Shown: positions 13,065 to 24,563, counted from the stretch's first letter. The stretch: 64,000 nucleotides of DNA from Tolypocladium sp. Sup5 PDA-1 (GCA_000750105.3 JPHH03000009.1:310001-374000); one strand, 5' to 3'. Notes: generated from the sequence alone by a model not told the origin. Made by a program: numbers and translations.

Positions 13065-13717
13065 CAGCGTTCCTCGGGCGATGAGACAGCTGGAACTGTT
13101 TGCACCTGATACCACGTACCTAATCACAAGACGACAGCAGCTGGCTCGACTGGCATTTCTCGACGACGACATCTCCAAACGCCGCTTATTCACCATCATG
13201 CATACATCTCAACAGTACTAATACCTCGAATCGATACCCTGCGAGCAGGAGCCTCACCTGGCTCATGAGCTCCCCAGATACCACGCATCATACGTACCCC
13301 GAGCGCCGGACGGACGACCCACCGGCCGCTCCAGACATCTCAGCGAATCTTGTTTTTATTTTTGTTATTTTTTGACCCGTCTCATATCATACCATTTCAG
13401 TGCCTTGGGGTACACAGCACACATACGCCATAGCGAACAGCGATTCGGGGGAACTCCTGATTTATTTTACTTTATAATTTCTATGTATTTAACAGCGCCG
13501 AGGGGGAGGGGGTGGCATACTGAGATACAATGTATGCTGTGAAATGTGATGCCGAGTCAAGAGTGAAGTGAAACTGAGTTGACTTGTAGGCGCTTGGACT
13601 GTCGTTACTGGCGTTGCTCTATTTTATGATCCAACCCGCCGTCTCGTGCCACGCGTGATGTCTGTCATCTAATCATAGTGTATGTCTGTTGTATGTATGT
13701 ATGCATGTATGCGTGGC
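13065..13717. other. Convergent 3' intergenic region
   Basis: Lies between the 3' ends of the coiled-coil gene(+) and the F-box gene(-). T-rich runs near 13350-13375 and AT-rich sequence near 13460-13490 fit polyadenylation signals. A GTAT-type tetranucleotide repeat sits at about 13691-13710, just beyond the F-box stop codon. No gene is seen. Confidence 0.5.
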
Positions 13718-15346
13718 CTACTCCCCCATACCGTAGCTCCGCACCCGGCTAAAGTAAAACGGCTTATCGTTCTTGAGCCCAAACTCGGCCCAGTCGTCCG
13801 TCAGCTTGTTGTAGCTGTAGAAGCCGCGCCACGCGACCTTGTTGTTGCGCGTCGCCCTGCCCGCGCTGCGTAGCGCCAGATCCATGCGATACGTATACTT
13901 GTCCCCCACGCCCTCCGTCTCGACGAACAGGTCGCCCTCGTGCTCTTCCCCATCTGCGGCAGATAGCGCGTCCTTGCCCGGCGGGCGCAGGGACGGGGAC
14001 AGGCGCCAGCGGCCGCGCAGGGCGCGGCGCATGGGCGCGGAGGCGAGGTGCGCGTGGTGCTCGCGGTCGCGGTGCAGGAGCAGCAGGTCGCGGGTGAGGT
14101 GGGGGACGACGTCGGGGGGCGGCGACGTGGCGAGCAGGCTGATGGCGGCGCCGTCGCGGAAGAGGCGCAGGTAGCGGTAGTAGGTGACGATGTGGATGGG
14201 GGCGCCGCCCCAGGTGGCCTGGTTGGTGGACTGCTGGCCGGAGCGGACGTAGTTGACGGTGCTGATGTAGCAGCCGTTGAAGCGGACGCGCGGGCGGGCG
14301 CGGAACATGTCCTTCCAGGAGGGATAGGCGCCGGGGACGAGGGCGGTGGCGATGCGGACGCTCTCCTGTCTGCGCCGTTGCGACAGCTCCCGCGGGCTCA
14401 CCAGCGTGCCGTCCTCGTTCTCCTGATACTCTTCCTCCTCGGGCGGCAGCTCGCCCCAGTCGACGGCGCGCGCGAAGCGGTGGTGCATGCCCGGGAAGCC
14501 GACGTCGGGATCCAGCGCGGCGCGCCGCCAGACGCGCTGCTCCGTGGCGACGAGGTAGGCGAGGCGGCGGCAGACGAGGGCCGCGGCGGCGAGGGCACCG
14601 GGGTCGGCGGCGGCGAGGTCGGAGAGGATGTGCACGAGGAGCTCCTCCGGTAGGGACGCGACGGGGCAGGGCGGCGGGGGCGTGTGCTCGACGTGCGGCG
14701 GGGCGGGGGTGATGCCGAGGGTGGAGAAGGAGGCGATGAGGTCGGCTGTTGAGAGGGCCTGGGGTTCTGTCGTGGGCTCCTGGGGAGGGTGAGATGCGCT
14801 GCTGGTGATGGGGGGTGGGAGGGATGATGCAGGCGTGGGTGGTGGTTTGGGGGGCGCGGCGCCTGGGGGGAAGTGCTTTTCGCGGTACCGCCTGTCGACA
14901 CGGCTATCGAGCTGATGCTGATGTCAGAACAGTATAAAATCAAGAGATGGGAGGCAGATGCGCACCCGGTATGCCTGGCGGTACAGCTTCAAGCTGTCCC
15001 CCATGTTGCCCTGCGCCTCCTTCTCCATGGCCTCCTCGTAGTGGTCCAGCGCGGAGACGAGCTCCCTCGCCGGCCGCGGCCGCACGGCGCCGTCGAGCGT
15101 GTACCCGGACTGCTGCGACGGCTCATCATCGAACACCAGGCCCTCGAGGTAGTCATCGTCGTCGTCGTCGAGCCGTGCCCGTCTGTGGCGCGTTGGCGAC
15201 GGCGGCGCTGCGGTCTTTGACGATGCGGCGGCGGCGGTTTGAGGGAGCGGAGCGCGGAAGGGCTCGCCGCGGCGGGTGCGCAGGTCGGAGAGCCATTGCT
15301 GCCGGAAGGACTCGAGCTCCGAGTCCAGGCCGGAGGGGGAGGACAT
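13718..15346 (-). CDS. pof7: F-box protein, Pof7/Hrt3 (FBXO9-like), SCF ubiquitin ligase subunit
   Basis: Two exons, 15346-14966 and 14911-13718, 524 residues; the donor is a weak GTGCGC and the acceptor CATCAG keeps phase 0. Residues about 95-145 form a TPR-like helical repeat (ALDHYEEAMEKEAQGNM...). A Pro/Ser-rich linker follows, then an F-box at about 190-240 (VASLPEELLVHILSDLA ... ALVCRRLAYLVATEQRVWRR). The C-terminal half carries the FBXO9-type region with GCYISTVNYVR, HIVTYYRYLRLFRDG and a closing beta-rich segment. Family knowledge: S. pombe Pof7, yeast Hrt3 and human FBXO9 are substrate receptors of SCF E3 ligases, pairing an N-terminal TPR-like repeat with the F-box. The start is the ATG of MSSPSGLDSELESFRQQW. 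Diverges from the small orphan at 15981. Confidence 0.9.
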
Positions 15347-15980
15347 GTTGAGGCGATGCGATCGCAAAGTCCGTTACGCCCGAGTGAGTGAAGTGAAGGA
15401 CGTCGTCCGCCGCAGGAGGGGGTGACGGAATCAGAATGTATGGGCCATCAAGGGCGGGAGTGTTTACGGCTGTTACGGGCGAGGAGGTGAGGCCGAGGAG
15501 ATGAGGTGAGTGAGATGAAGGAGGCTCATTGAGACGGTGTGATGTGATGTGGTTGATGATGATTGATGACTACAAGCGGCAAGCTACTTGCAGCGTTGCT
15601 GTTAGATCCGCGCATTCTGATTCGTCGAACGGGGAGGTGGTATGAACTACCCCGGGCTTGACCACGCATGATCCATTTCATCTGACGCGAAGAAAAACAT
15701 GCCCCTGTACTGGGGGATGGCATAGGCCCAGGATTACGGGGTGCTTGGACAAGTTTGTCCATCATGGGAGTTGTTGGGGTTGAAACTGCCCTCGTGTCTT
15801 GACAGTGTCACTAAGAGTCAAGACGTCCCAGGCAGACACAGAGTCAGCGGTGCGGCTGAATCTCCATGAATACGAATAAACCGAACTATCAGGAACATTG
15901 CATCCATCCAAAACAATGACTTCACGATCCCTCCGCCAGCCGTCCACAAACACGGCGTCTCATTAAAACCCCCATCCACA
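15347..15980. other. Divergent promoter region, F-box gene(-)/orphan(+)
   Basis: 634 bp with no gene. It must serve both divergent neighbours. G/A-rich tracts lie near 15480-15540. No recognised operator is seen. Confidence 0.4.
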
Positions 15981-16469
15981 ATGGAGCACTACCTCCGCTA
16001 CGCCCCAACCACACGCACCACCAAAACCACCCTCCGGCGCTTCCCCCTAAAGCCCTTCTCCCAGCCCATCACGACCCCGTGGTCCCTCGCCCTGCCGCAC
16101 GGCTGCCTCCCGCAGCTCGTCATGGGCTTCCGCGCGCAGATCATGGACCACAAGTGGCACGTCTACACCGACGACGAACAGGGCGGTGGCGTTTTGAGCG
16201 TGCATTTCGTGCGTAGCTGGAGCGGGAACCCCGTCGTCGTGGCTAGCATCCGGACGGAGTGCGCGGCGGACGGCGAGCCGCTGGCGCGTATCGTGGGGAT
16301 TACGTGGGAGGCGGATGCCAGCAGGGGGCCGTTTGTGGACGAGGTCCCGACGGAGGAGTCGGCGAAGACGTGGGTGGTGGACGTCTGCGAGATGGTCTTT
16401 GGGATACATATCCCATGGGAGGGGAGCGACGACGACGGTCCCTGGGTGCTCGTGGACCGCCCAGCCTAG
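15981..16469 (+). CDS. Small hypothetical protein, unrecognised
   Basis: Single-exon ORF of 162 residues starting at an ATG in a good context (CACAATGG). It has no signal peptide or transmembrane segment. The mix of alternating hydrophobic strands (HKWHVYTDDE, VLSVHFVRSW, PVVVASIRTE, ARIVGITWEA) suggests a small beta-rich globular domain, and the C-terminus is acidic. Length, amino-acid balance and codon use look real, but I do not recognise a family. It is tail-to-tail with rlp24, with about 245 bp between stops. Confidence 0.6.
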   Translation: MEHYLRYAPTTRTTKTTLRRFPLKPFSQPITTPWSLALPHGCLPQLVMGFRAQIMDHKWHVYTDDEQGGGVLSVHFVRSWSGNPVVVASIRTECAADGEPLARIVGITWEADASRGPFVDEVPTEESAKTWVVDVCEMVFGIHIPWEGSDDDGPWVLVDRPA

Positions 16470-16714
16470 AGTCAGAACTCCAGGGATACAAGTGTTGTCC
16501 ATGCCACATCTTCCAATTGCCCCCGCTTGAACAGACAGAAACAGGACTCCCATTTTGTAGTCTAGTAAAACGATCCCAGAACGCTATGTACGAATTCGGA
16601 TATCCCGTGGCCGTGGTACGTGAAAACAGCCCCCCAAATGGACTTCCCGGGGTTGATAGAGAGCCCAACGAGTGAACGACAACAGCCCGTGCAACCCAAC
16701 ACCGCGGCACCAGA

Positions 16715-17452
16715 TCAGTCCATGTCCATGTCGTCCTCCTCCTCCTCCACGCCGCCGTCCACGGCGACCCGCAGCCTCCTCTTCTCGGCACCAAACACCT
16801 TGGTCTTCTTGGCCGTCGCCGCCATCGACTCTTCCACCAGCTCGTCCACGTCCAGGCCCTGCTCGCGCGCCAGCTCCTCGATGCGCTTCTTCTCGCTGCC
16901 GCGCATCCGCGGCAGCAGGTGCTCGTTCTTGGCCACCAGCTCGCGCGCCGTCGCCAGCTCGCGCTCGCGCTTGCCCGCCATGCGCCGCTTGTAGAAGACG
17001 CGCTCGCGGCGCGCCCGGATCTCGCTGATGCGGCCCATGGCCTGCAGCGTCTTCTGCACCAGGTCGCGGTCGTAGCGCACCGGCTCGTTGCGGCGCGCGC
17101 CGAAGAGCAGCGTGCTGTCGACCGTCATCTCCTTGCCCGCGTTGCGGCGGTACGCCTTGGTCCACTTGAGCTTGCGCGGGTTACGCTTCATCTTGAAGTT
17201 GCGGTGGCATTTCGACCGGCAGAAGCGGAAGGACTTGGCTGTGTCGTATGGGTTAGCAAGGGACAGCAACAGCCGCAGCATTGACTGTAGGGGCTGCGAG
17301 GAGGGTCGTCGTCGTACCATCGTTTCTCACAAAGGTGATGCCCTTGGAGGGATACGCGGGGCGCCCGCAAAAGTAACAGGGCTCGATCCTGTCCGTCTGT
17401 CAGCAAGCCGGCTCCTCCTGCAATGCGTCTGGCGAGCAAAAACCTACCGCAT
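16715..17452 (-). CDS. rlp24: Ribosome biogenesis protein Rlp24
   Basis: Three exons: 17452-17448 (only ATGCG), 17388-17318 and 17238-16715; 199 residues, the same length as yeast Rlp24. The reconstruction starts MRIEPCYFCGRPAYPSKG and continues through FVRNDAKSFRFCRSKCHRNF, i.e. the CxxC...CxxxC zinc-binding element shared with eL24. A basic RNPRKLKWTKAYRR segment and a long charged helix follow. Family knowledge: Rlp24 is an essential eL24 paralogue that holds the place on pre-60S particles, activates the AAA ATPase Drg1/Afg2 through its C-terminal tail and is then replaced by eL24. The acidic EEEEDDMDMD end is seen here. Branch sites GCTAAC precede the acceptor at 17239. Divergent from mtm1. 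Confidence 0.95.
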
Positions 17453-18000
17453 CTTGAATGGGTTGCGGGAGCACGCTGTGAAATGGTCTTGACCGCTGGT
17501 GTTTAAACGCCTGCCGACGACGAAGAAATCAAAAATCTTATCGAGAACTTTTTGCTTAGTCAGGGCCCCTCCCCCGCGGGTCCCAGGGGTCTTTGCTGCC
17601 TTTGTGCGTGCACAAGAAAATGCTTATCGATAATCGGATAGCGCTGTCGCAATCCATTCGATCCCCGCAGCCAATCAAAAGTCATTCTGACATCATCGGA
17701 AACCCACGGCATCGCGGCTCGCATGACCCAGTTATCTCCGGCAACGGGGGGCGAGGCCCCGAAATTCTAGGCGCTCATCGAAGCCATCTCGTAACTAATT
17801 GCTACTCCGTACCGCTGCTCCTCTACTTCCACGGCGTGACTCCTGCACTCCTCCTCCATCTCACTTCTTCTGCTGTGCTCATCGCCCTGCACTCGTCACA
17901 ACGCGCGGCTGCGACGACTCGGCTCCTCGCGCTGAGCCAGAGCTCGCCACGGCTTTCTGCGCGCTCGCTCGGTCTCCGGACGATGCCCTGAGCAGGCATC
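17453..18000. other. Divergent promoter region, rlp24(-)/mtm1(+)
   Basis: 548 bp shared by two core genes. It contains one TACTCCGTA word at 17803 and CT-rich leader sequence before the mtm1 ATG. No gene is seen. Confidence 0.5.
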
Positions 18001-19395
18001 ATGACTTCCGTCGTGCACAGCAGCTCCCGCGGCCAGAACCACGACAGGTTAGACGCCGACGAATTCTCCATGGCGCGCATGATCGACCTGGAGGGCGACG
18101 CCGGCGGTCCCGGCGTCGACATCACAGCGGCGCAGAAGATGACGTCGGCCATGTCCGGGAGCCTGTTGACCTCGCTACTCGGTGAGTTCCATCAAGGTCG
18201 CACGACAGGCGACAGCCAGTACTAACAGCCGCTCCCAGTCACACCCCTCGACGTCGTCCGAGTCCGACTGCAGTCGCAAAAGCTGCCCACGTCCACCGTC
18301 GACTTTTCCAAGCTCGCCCTCACCACAACTACGCTCACGCCCGCACAGACCGCTGAGCTCGGAGTTACGGCATGCTGCCGCGAGGTCTTCTTTGCGGGCA
18401 ACGGCGCCGAATACTGCCTCGCTGCGCCCCGGATGGAAGGGTTGGCGCCGTCTCCGGCCACATCCGCGCCTCCCGCCGACTGTGCCGTGCAGGAGGTCCA
18501 GAAGAAGACGTACAACTCTACCTTTGACGGCCTCCGCAAGATTGCCCGTAATGAGGGCGTCGCGACGCTGTGGAGGGGGCTGTCTCCCACCCTGGTCATG
18601 GCCGTCCCGGCAAACATCATCTACTTTACCGGCTACGACTGGCTTCGGTACAACGCGACGAGCCCATTCTCCAGGTTCTCCTCCGACTATGCCCCGCTGA
18701 CCGCGGGCTCCGTTGCGCGTGTGTTGGCAGCCACGGCCGTTGGTCCCATCGAGCTCGTCCGGACCAGGATGCAGGCCGCCTCTGGCACATCAACGACGAA
18801 CCACCTGATGGAGACGTTCAAGGGGATCCGAGAGATGGTCGGCGTCCACGGGTACACCTCGCTCTGGAGGGGTTTGACATTGACGCTGTGGCGGGACGTG
18901 CCCTTTTCAGGGCTTTACTGGTGGGGATACGAGTCGATTCGGGCAAAGCTTACGGATATCCGCGAGGAGCAACGGGGGCGCTCACTGTCGCACGACTCCC
19001 TCCAACAAGCACGACTGAGGTCCCAGAGCGAGGAGAATCACACAGAGACCTTCCTGGACAGCTTCACCGCAGGCGCCCTATCTGGCACTTTTGCCTCGAT
19101 TGTGACGACTCCGTTTGATGTAGGCAAGACACGGACGCAGGTTCATCACGACGCACCTAGTGGGCCGGTGTCTGCCGGCGCGAGTGGTCAGGCCGCGCCC
19201 GAGCAACGAAACATGGTACGCCTGCTGTGGCACATTTTCAAGACGGAGGGCGTTCCCGGACTGTGGAGAGGCTGGATACCGCGCACGCTGAAGGTGGCCC
19301 CGGCGTGCGCCATCATGATCAGCAGCTACGAGGTCGGCAAGCGGGTGTTTCGAGGTGTTAATCAACGGGCGGACAGAAAGCACGAGGCCGCATAA
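18001..19395 (+). CDS. mtm1: Mitochondrial carrier Mtm1/SLC25A39-40-like
   Basis: Two exons, 18001-18181 and 18239-19395 (GTGAGT donor, ACTAAC branch, CCCAG acceptor), 445 residues. The three carrier repeats show PxD/E signatures: VTPLDVVRVRLQSQ (residues 60-73), VGPIELVRTRMQA and TTPFDVGKTRTQV, each followed by W(R)G-type motifs (LWRGLSPTL, LWRGLTLTLWRDVPFSG, LWRGWIPRTLK). A long insert between helices 1 and 2 (about residues 75-175) with scattered Cys (CCREVF, YCLAAP, DCAVQE) is characteristic of the Mtm1/SLC25A39 branch. Family knowledge: this branch lies in the inner membrane and is tied to mitochondrial glutathione import and manganese/iron handling for Sod2 activation. The intron falls exactly before the first PxD motif. 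Confidence 0.92.
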
Positions 19396-19939
19396 CAAGG
19401 CCTAGGGGGCGGTTATATTGGAGCAAAAACGATGCATCATTCCGGCGTTTATGGCGGCAGGGAGCGAGCTGTGTTGGGTGTGTTTTGGGTATGGGAGACT
19501 CCATTCAGATCCTTTCGAGTACACGCATAGAGGGACGAAAATGTACGATACCTAGCAGAGCGGTTAGACGTAATCATATCATGGTGAAATGCGCCTCCAT
19601 CAGCTCACTGTCTACAGGAAAGCGTGAACGAAATGTGAGATGAACGTTTGTGGTGGTCTTCCTGAGGTCGTAGACTTGAGGTGTGGTGGTGATGAAAATA
19701 TTCAGTTAACGAGGTCGCAAAGTTTATGGCCTGAAGACCCGCCAAACAAGTGCAGTTGACAACTTGAGATGCTCAGTGAAATGCTTCCTTCCTCCCTTGG
19801 TTTACTGTAAGCATTTACTGTGTTTGAGGTTTCTCTGTTGGAAGGCCCATAGGTACCTAGGGTTTTCGAAAAGAAGGGCCATAGGCTCACTCTTCCACCC
19901 TCACCAACTCTCACCAACTCTCACCCCCGTCACCTCACC
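19396..19939. other. Intergenic region between mtm1(+) and the WD gene(+)
   Basis: 544 bp holding the mtm1 3' end and the WD gene promoter. One AGGTACCT palindrome lies at 19851, and a CT/CA-rich leader with repeated CTCACCAA runs just before the ATG at 19940. Confidence 0.4.
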
Positions 19940-21159
19940 ATGTACACCCTCTCCAACATCGCGCGCCACCACTTCTCCGGCCCCGAAGACGTCTACGTGC
20001 TCGACCTGCACCGCACGGCAGCCGGCCTCGCGGCGATAACCTCGGACCAGCGGCTCTCGCTGCTGGACCCGGCGCGGTTCAGCGCCAGCGAGGCCACGGC
20101 CAGCTGGGCGGCCGCGGAGCCCGGCACCCCCCTGACGGCGCTGCGGGTGTTTGACCAAGGGCAGGCGCTGGTGTGCACGGCGGGCGGGGACGGGGGCGTG
20201 GGCGTGTGGGATCTGAGGCTGAGGGGGGAGGCGGCGAGGGTTGCGCGGTTCAAGGGTGAGTCTACGCACTATGTGAGATGTGGTGTGAGAGGATGATGTT
20301 GACGATGGACAGCGAGTGAGGCGCCGATTTTAAGCATGGCGTGCAGCCCGGGCACGCAGACCATTGCCGTGGGCACGGAGCTGCACAACCACACAGCCTC
20401 GATCCATCTCTGGTACGCCTGCTTGTCCCCTCCCGCTCATCCCAACGGACATGGTCTAATATACGTAACAGGGACGTCCGCTCCACGCCCACCCCCAAGG
20501 CGCACTACCAAGAAGTCCACAGCGACGACGTCACCGCCCTGTCCTTCCACCCCTCCACGCCCGCCCTGCTGCTCAGCGGCGCGACCGACGGCCTCGTCAA
20601 CGTCTACGACACGCGCGTGCCCGACGAGGACGACCTGACGCTGCAGACGCTCAACCACGGCGCCAGCATCCACGCCGCGGGCTTCCTCGGCGCCGCCGGC
20701 GACGTCTACGCGCTGTCGCACGACGAGCAGTTTGCGCTGTACGACGTCGCCGAGGAGCGCCTCACGGGCGACGCGACGCGCAGCTTTGGCGATCTGAGGG
20801 CCGTGCTGGGGTGTCAGTACGTGGCGGGCGTGACGCCCAAGACGGATGGCAGCGGCGCCGTTATTGGCGTCGGCGCGCAAGAGTGCGTTTTTCCCCTTCC
20901 CCCCTTCTCCCCTCCTCCTTTCCCGTTCCCGTACGGTTGCTGATGCTGACGGTTAAACAGCCGGCAGAGCTTTGAGCTCGTCTTCCTGGCCAGGGACCAG
21001 CAGGGGCAGTCGTGGATGCTGGACCGGGACAACAGCGTGGCGCTGCCGGGGGCGCACGGCGAGGAGATTGTGCGGGCGTTTTGCTTCTTTGACGAGGAGC
21101 AGCTTGTGTTTACGGCGGGTGAGGATGGCAACATCAAGGCGTGGAGGCCGGGCAGCTAG
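19940..21159 (+). CDS. WD-repeat protein, WDR89-like
   Basis: Four exons: 19940-20255, 20313-20412, 20472-20882 and 20961-21159; 341 residues. The 57-, 59- and 78-nt introns all close in phase. WD-type blades are visible as GDGGVGVWDLR, HNHTASIHLWD, SGATDGLVNVYDTR, LSHDEQFALYDV and TAGEDGNIKAW. Spacing and length suit a single seven-blade propeller; the VHSDDVTALSFHPSTP and FTAGEDGNIKAWRPG ends resemble WDR89 and its fungal relatives. No catalytic function is expected; it is probably a scaffold whose partners are unknown. Very GC-rich third positions. Converges with the FRG1-like gene. Confidence 0.87.
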
Positions 21160-21622
21160 TCTATTTGCGACGGACGATAAAAGTACGCGGAACCCTCCTG
21201 AGGCTGGTGTCCTCAACACGGAGGCCTTGGCTGAACGCAGTGTGAAGTAAGACGCAGAGACACACGTAGTCCCATGGCCCATTTTCACGTAGCTCCTCCA
21301 CCACGTATGCTTGCCGTCAAGTCTGCACTGCTGCACTACATCCCAAGCTATCACGCTCGCACCGATCCACCGCCCGCAAGGCCCCTTGGGTCAACAACTC
21401 GTGGTGTTGAGACTGTTTAGGGCCGCGAGGCCCTCTGAGGAGGCACATCCCTTTTGTACGGCGGCAATGGCGTGCTGCTCGTCGCCGTTCGCAGGGGTCG
21501 GCGAGCCTCGTGAGCAACGGCAAGGCAAATGGACCTCCCAGTCGACATGCTCGCTGTCCTCGGTGCAGCGTTTCGCAAGCATGTTTTACCACCAGACTTG
21601 CAACCAGACAGGCCGCCACCCC
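21160..21622. other. Convergent 3' intergenic region
   Basis: 463 bp between the WD gene stop and the FRG1-like stop. No coding series or repeat is recognised. Confidence 0.4.
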
Positions 21623-22526
21623 TCACGCAAACTTGTCGTGCTTGCCCTTGACCTTGATATCCAGCAGCTTCTCGTGGAAATCGCCCTCCCTCCTCGCGCG
21701 CTTCAGCACCCGCACCTCGTCCTCGTCGAGCCGCCGCCCCGCCGCCTCCTCCAGCTCGCGGCGGCTGATCTTGGCCAGCGCCTTCTCCTCCTTGGACGCC
21801 CGCAGCTTGGGCTTGAAGCGCGCCTGCATGCGGATCCGGAACGTGGTGTTGAAGGCGATGGCGTCGGCGTCGCCGCGCACCTCGGCGGGCGCGGCGGCCG
21901 TGGATGCCGAGGTGGAGGGCTTGATGGTCAGGAGGGTGTCGCGCAGGGTCTGGAGCTGGAAGGTGCCGGGGGTGTCGGCCGTGGCGATGACGGTGAAGCA
22001 TTCGAGGGGCGAGACGGCCTCGGAGGTGGCGGATAGGAGGCCGATCTTGTCGCACGCGAGGTATCTGCGGCGCTCCGATTAGCTTTGCACTTTACGCTGA
22101 GCAATATCAACAGCGATGCAGGTGTGCGCACCGTCCGTGATGGCCCTTGAAGCGGTAGTTTTCCGTGCCCGAGATCTTGTTCGCGACCCAGACCTGGCGC
22201 ACGTCGTGCGGCTCCGCGCTCGTCGGGTTCCCGTCGACAATGTTCTCGATGGGCATGGCAAAGACCTTGCCGCTGGGGTCGCACGCCAGCGCAGACGGCT
22301 TGTCCGTCGGCAGCACGATCATGACCGGGCCGATGACGTCCGCCACCGCGTCGGCCGAGACCCAGCTGTCGTCGTCGCCGGCGCCATCCTCGTCGCCGGC
22401 CCTTTGGAGCTGCTTGGCCGCGGGCGCGCCGTCGTCGTCGAGCTTGTCCGCCGCCGCAGCGGCGTCGCGGTCGCGCTTCCGCTTCTTGGGCTTCTTGTCG
22501 CCCTTGAAAGTCAGCGGCTTGACCAT
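21623..22526 (-). CDS. FRG1-like protein (actin-crosslin fold, nuclear RNA biology)
   Basis: Two exons, 22526-22132 and 22064-21623, 278 residues. The N-terminus is a lysine/arginine-rich nuclear signal (MVKPLTFKGDKKPKKRKR) followed by a disordered acidic region. From about residue 60 a beta-trefoil-like (fascin/actin-crosslin) domain starts with VIGPVMIVLP, includes YRFKGHHGRYLACDKIGLLSA across the splice junction, and continues with ECFTVI and FQLQTLRDTLL. The C-terminus is the basic FRG1 tail (FKPKLRASKEEKAL, KISRREL). Family knowledge: FRG1 is a nucleolar/Cajal-body protein linked to RNA processing and actin. The donor GTGCGC is weak, but the spliced sequence across GHHGR/YLACDK fits the family. 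Divergent from the oxygenase gene by 330 bp. Confidence 0.88.
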
Positions 22527-22856
22527 TGTGACGCGCTTTGCGTCGGTCGACGCTCGTTCCGGTCTCGGCGTTTGGCTGTCGACTGGTGTTGAGCTGCGGA
22601 TCGGGATGCGGCGAGCTCCATGGGACGACGTCGAATGAAGGTCGCGTCGTTACGTAAGCGCGGAACAGCAGCGCGGGATGGGCGCCAAGGTGCTGCCCCT
22701 CCCCCGCCATTGAGATACCACAGTCCAGCCGTTGGAGCAGGGGTCTGGACCACCATTAAAGCTGCTGACCTGGGCAGGACTTGATTTGTTCCCCTTACAC
22801 ATCCTCGTTCGCCTCGCTTCTTTGGGCTAAAACAAGACCATCCCAGCATATACACC
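22527..22856. promoter_or_regulatory. Short bidirectional promoter, FRG1-like(-)/2OG oxygenase(+)
   Basis: Only 330 bp separate the two start codons, so both core promoters must lie here. No TATA-like or recognised operator sequence is obvious. Confidence 0.5.
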
Positions 22857-24092
22857 ATGGTGGCGCAAGCGCAGGCCGTGACCGTGTCCCTCAAGGACCT
22901 CACCAATGGTATGGCAGCATCCCACTCCAGAGTCCGTGGCATATGAAGGCGGGAGCACGCGACTTACACGGCTTGCCAGGCGACGTCTCCTTTGAGACGC
23001 TGCAGCAGGCCTTTGGCCCCGACTCGCTCGGCATCCTGGTCGTCAAAGACGTGCCCCAGGAGTTCGCTCAGCTGCGCCACATGGCCCTCTCCTATGCGTC
23101 TTACCTCGGAAACCTGCCCACCGCGGAGCTAGGCATGTCCCGTCATGAGATACCCTGTCTCTACGAACTACGACGAGAGAATTTACTAACACCTTGCAGA
23201 GAAGCTGGAAAACGTCAAGGCCAAGTACCTCACGGGCTGGTCCCTCGGCAAGGAGACGCTCAAGAACGGCCAGGCCGACACCTTCAAGGGCTCCTACTAC
23301 GCCAACTGCGCCTTCTACGTCGACCCGGCCCTCGAGTGCGCCACGCCCACGCCCGCCTTCTCCCCCGAGACGTTCCCCGAGTACCTCTCGCCCAACGTCT
23401 GGCCGCCCGAGGACGTACTCCCGGGTTTCAAGCCCGCCGTCACGACGCTCTGCCGGCTCATCATCGACGTCGCCGTGCTCGTTGCCCGCGCCTGCGACCG
23501 CTTCGCCGAGAAGGAGATCCAGGGGTACCCGCGCGGCTACCTCGAGCACGTCGTCAGCACCTCGAGCACCACCAAGGCGCGGCTGCTGCACTACTTCCCG
23601 CAGGGCCTGAGCAACAACGACGGCACCAGCGAGGACGACTGGTGCGCCACGCACCTCGACCACGGGTGCCTCACGGGCCTGACGTCGGCCATGTTCATCG
23701 ACGAGAAGGAGGTCAGCCCCGCGGTGCCCGCCGGCGTCAGCGGCGCAAGCGGAGCCTCCCTCCCGCCGCTCGCTGAGCTGGCCGCCTCGCCGGACCCCTC
23801 GGCCGGGCTGTACATCAAGTCGCGCGCGGGCGAGACGGTGCAGGTCCGCATCCCGCGCGACTGCATCGCCTTCCAGACGGGCGAGGCGCTGGAGCGCATC
23901 ACCGCGGGCCGCTTCAAGGCCGTGCCGCACTTTGTGCGCGGCGTGCGCGCGAGCGTCAGCGACGGGCGCGTGGCGAGGAACACGCTGGCCGTGTTTACGC
24001 AGCCGAACCTGGGCGAGGAGGTGGACATTGAGCAGCATCTGACGTTTGGCGAGTTTGCGCGGGGTGTCGTGGCCAAGAACACGGTGTCGTAG
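22857..24092 (+). CDS. 2-oxoglutarate/Fe(II)-dependent oxygenase-like protein
   Basis: Three exons: 22857-22908, 22980-23132 and 23200-24092; 365 residues. The second intron begins GC (AG|GCATGT) and ends TTGCAG with a TACTAAC branch; only this GC-AG reading keeps the frame. The fold is that of the isopenicillin-N-synthase-like 2OG dioxygenases. An N-terminal DIOX_N-like region (LGILVVKDVPQEF, LRHMALSYASYL) is followed by the catalytic core with a candidate iron triad H220-x-D222 (WCATHLDHGCLTG) and H312 (KAVPHFVRG), and a 2-oxoglutarate-binding R328 in ARNTLAVF. All key residues are present, so an active enzyme is likely; the substrate cannot be read from sequence. A variable Gly/Ser/Pro insert lies at about residues 240-265. 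Confidence 0.87.
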
Positions 24093-24563
24093 GCCATACG
24101 CATATACATACACCATTGTGGCTACGGCGTCACTGAATATGATATGACAAGCCTCTTTCTCGTCAATGGCTTTACGGCGGACGTGAGGTGCAAGTAAAAT
24201 ATGCATCTCAATGTGACGGCCTTTGTTGAAAAGGCTCGCTGGCAGCTTCCATCGAATATCGACTGCCTGCTACGTGAGGAATAGTTATAAGTGGTGACGC
24301 AATGCTAGATGCTGACAACAAGCACGGTGACCCGTAAAGAGAAGTGAACAGTGCTGGGTATGGCTGACGAATGGAGTCGACTCCATGATCGCCAGCCAGC
24401 AAACGCCCCTAGATCCAGCATACTAAAGGGGGCGTCTTAAAAAGATTCTGCCCTGCTCACGAGATACTTGCCAGGTCTGCAGCTCCATATATATAGATAT
24501 ATATATATATCCCAACAGACCCATGCTGAGCAGGGTAACAAGCGCAAGGTATGCTTTCTCACC
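24093..24563. other. Convergent 3' intergenic region with AT microsatellite
   Basis: 471 bp between the oxygenase(+) and ZIP(-) stop codons. An AT dinucleotide repeat with one interruption spans about 24487-24510. No gene is seen. Confidence 0.5.
24487..24510. repeat. Interrupted (AT)n microsatellite
   Basis: About 24 bases of alternating A and T with a single G interruption, next to the 3' end of the ZIP gene. Confidence 0.85.
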
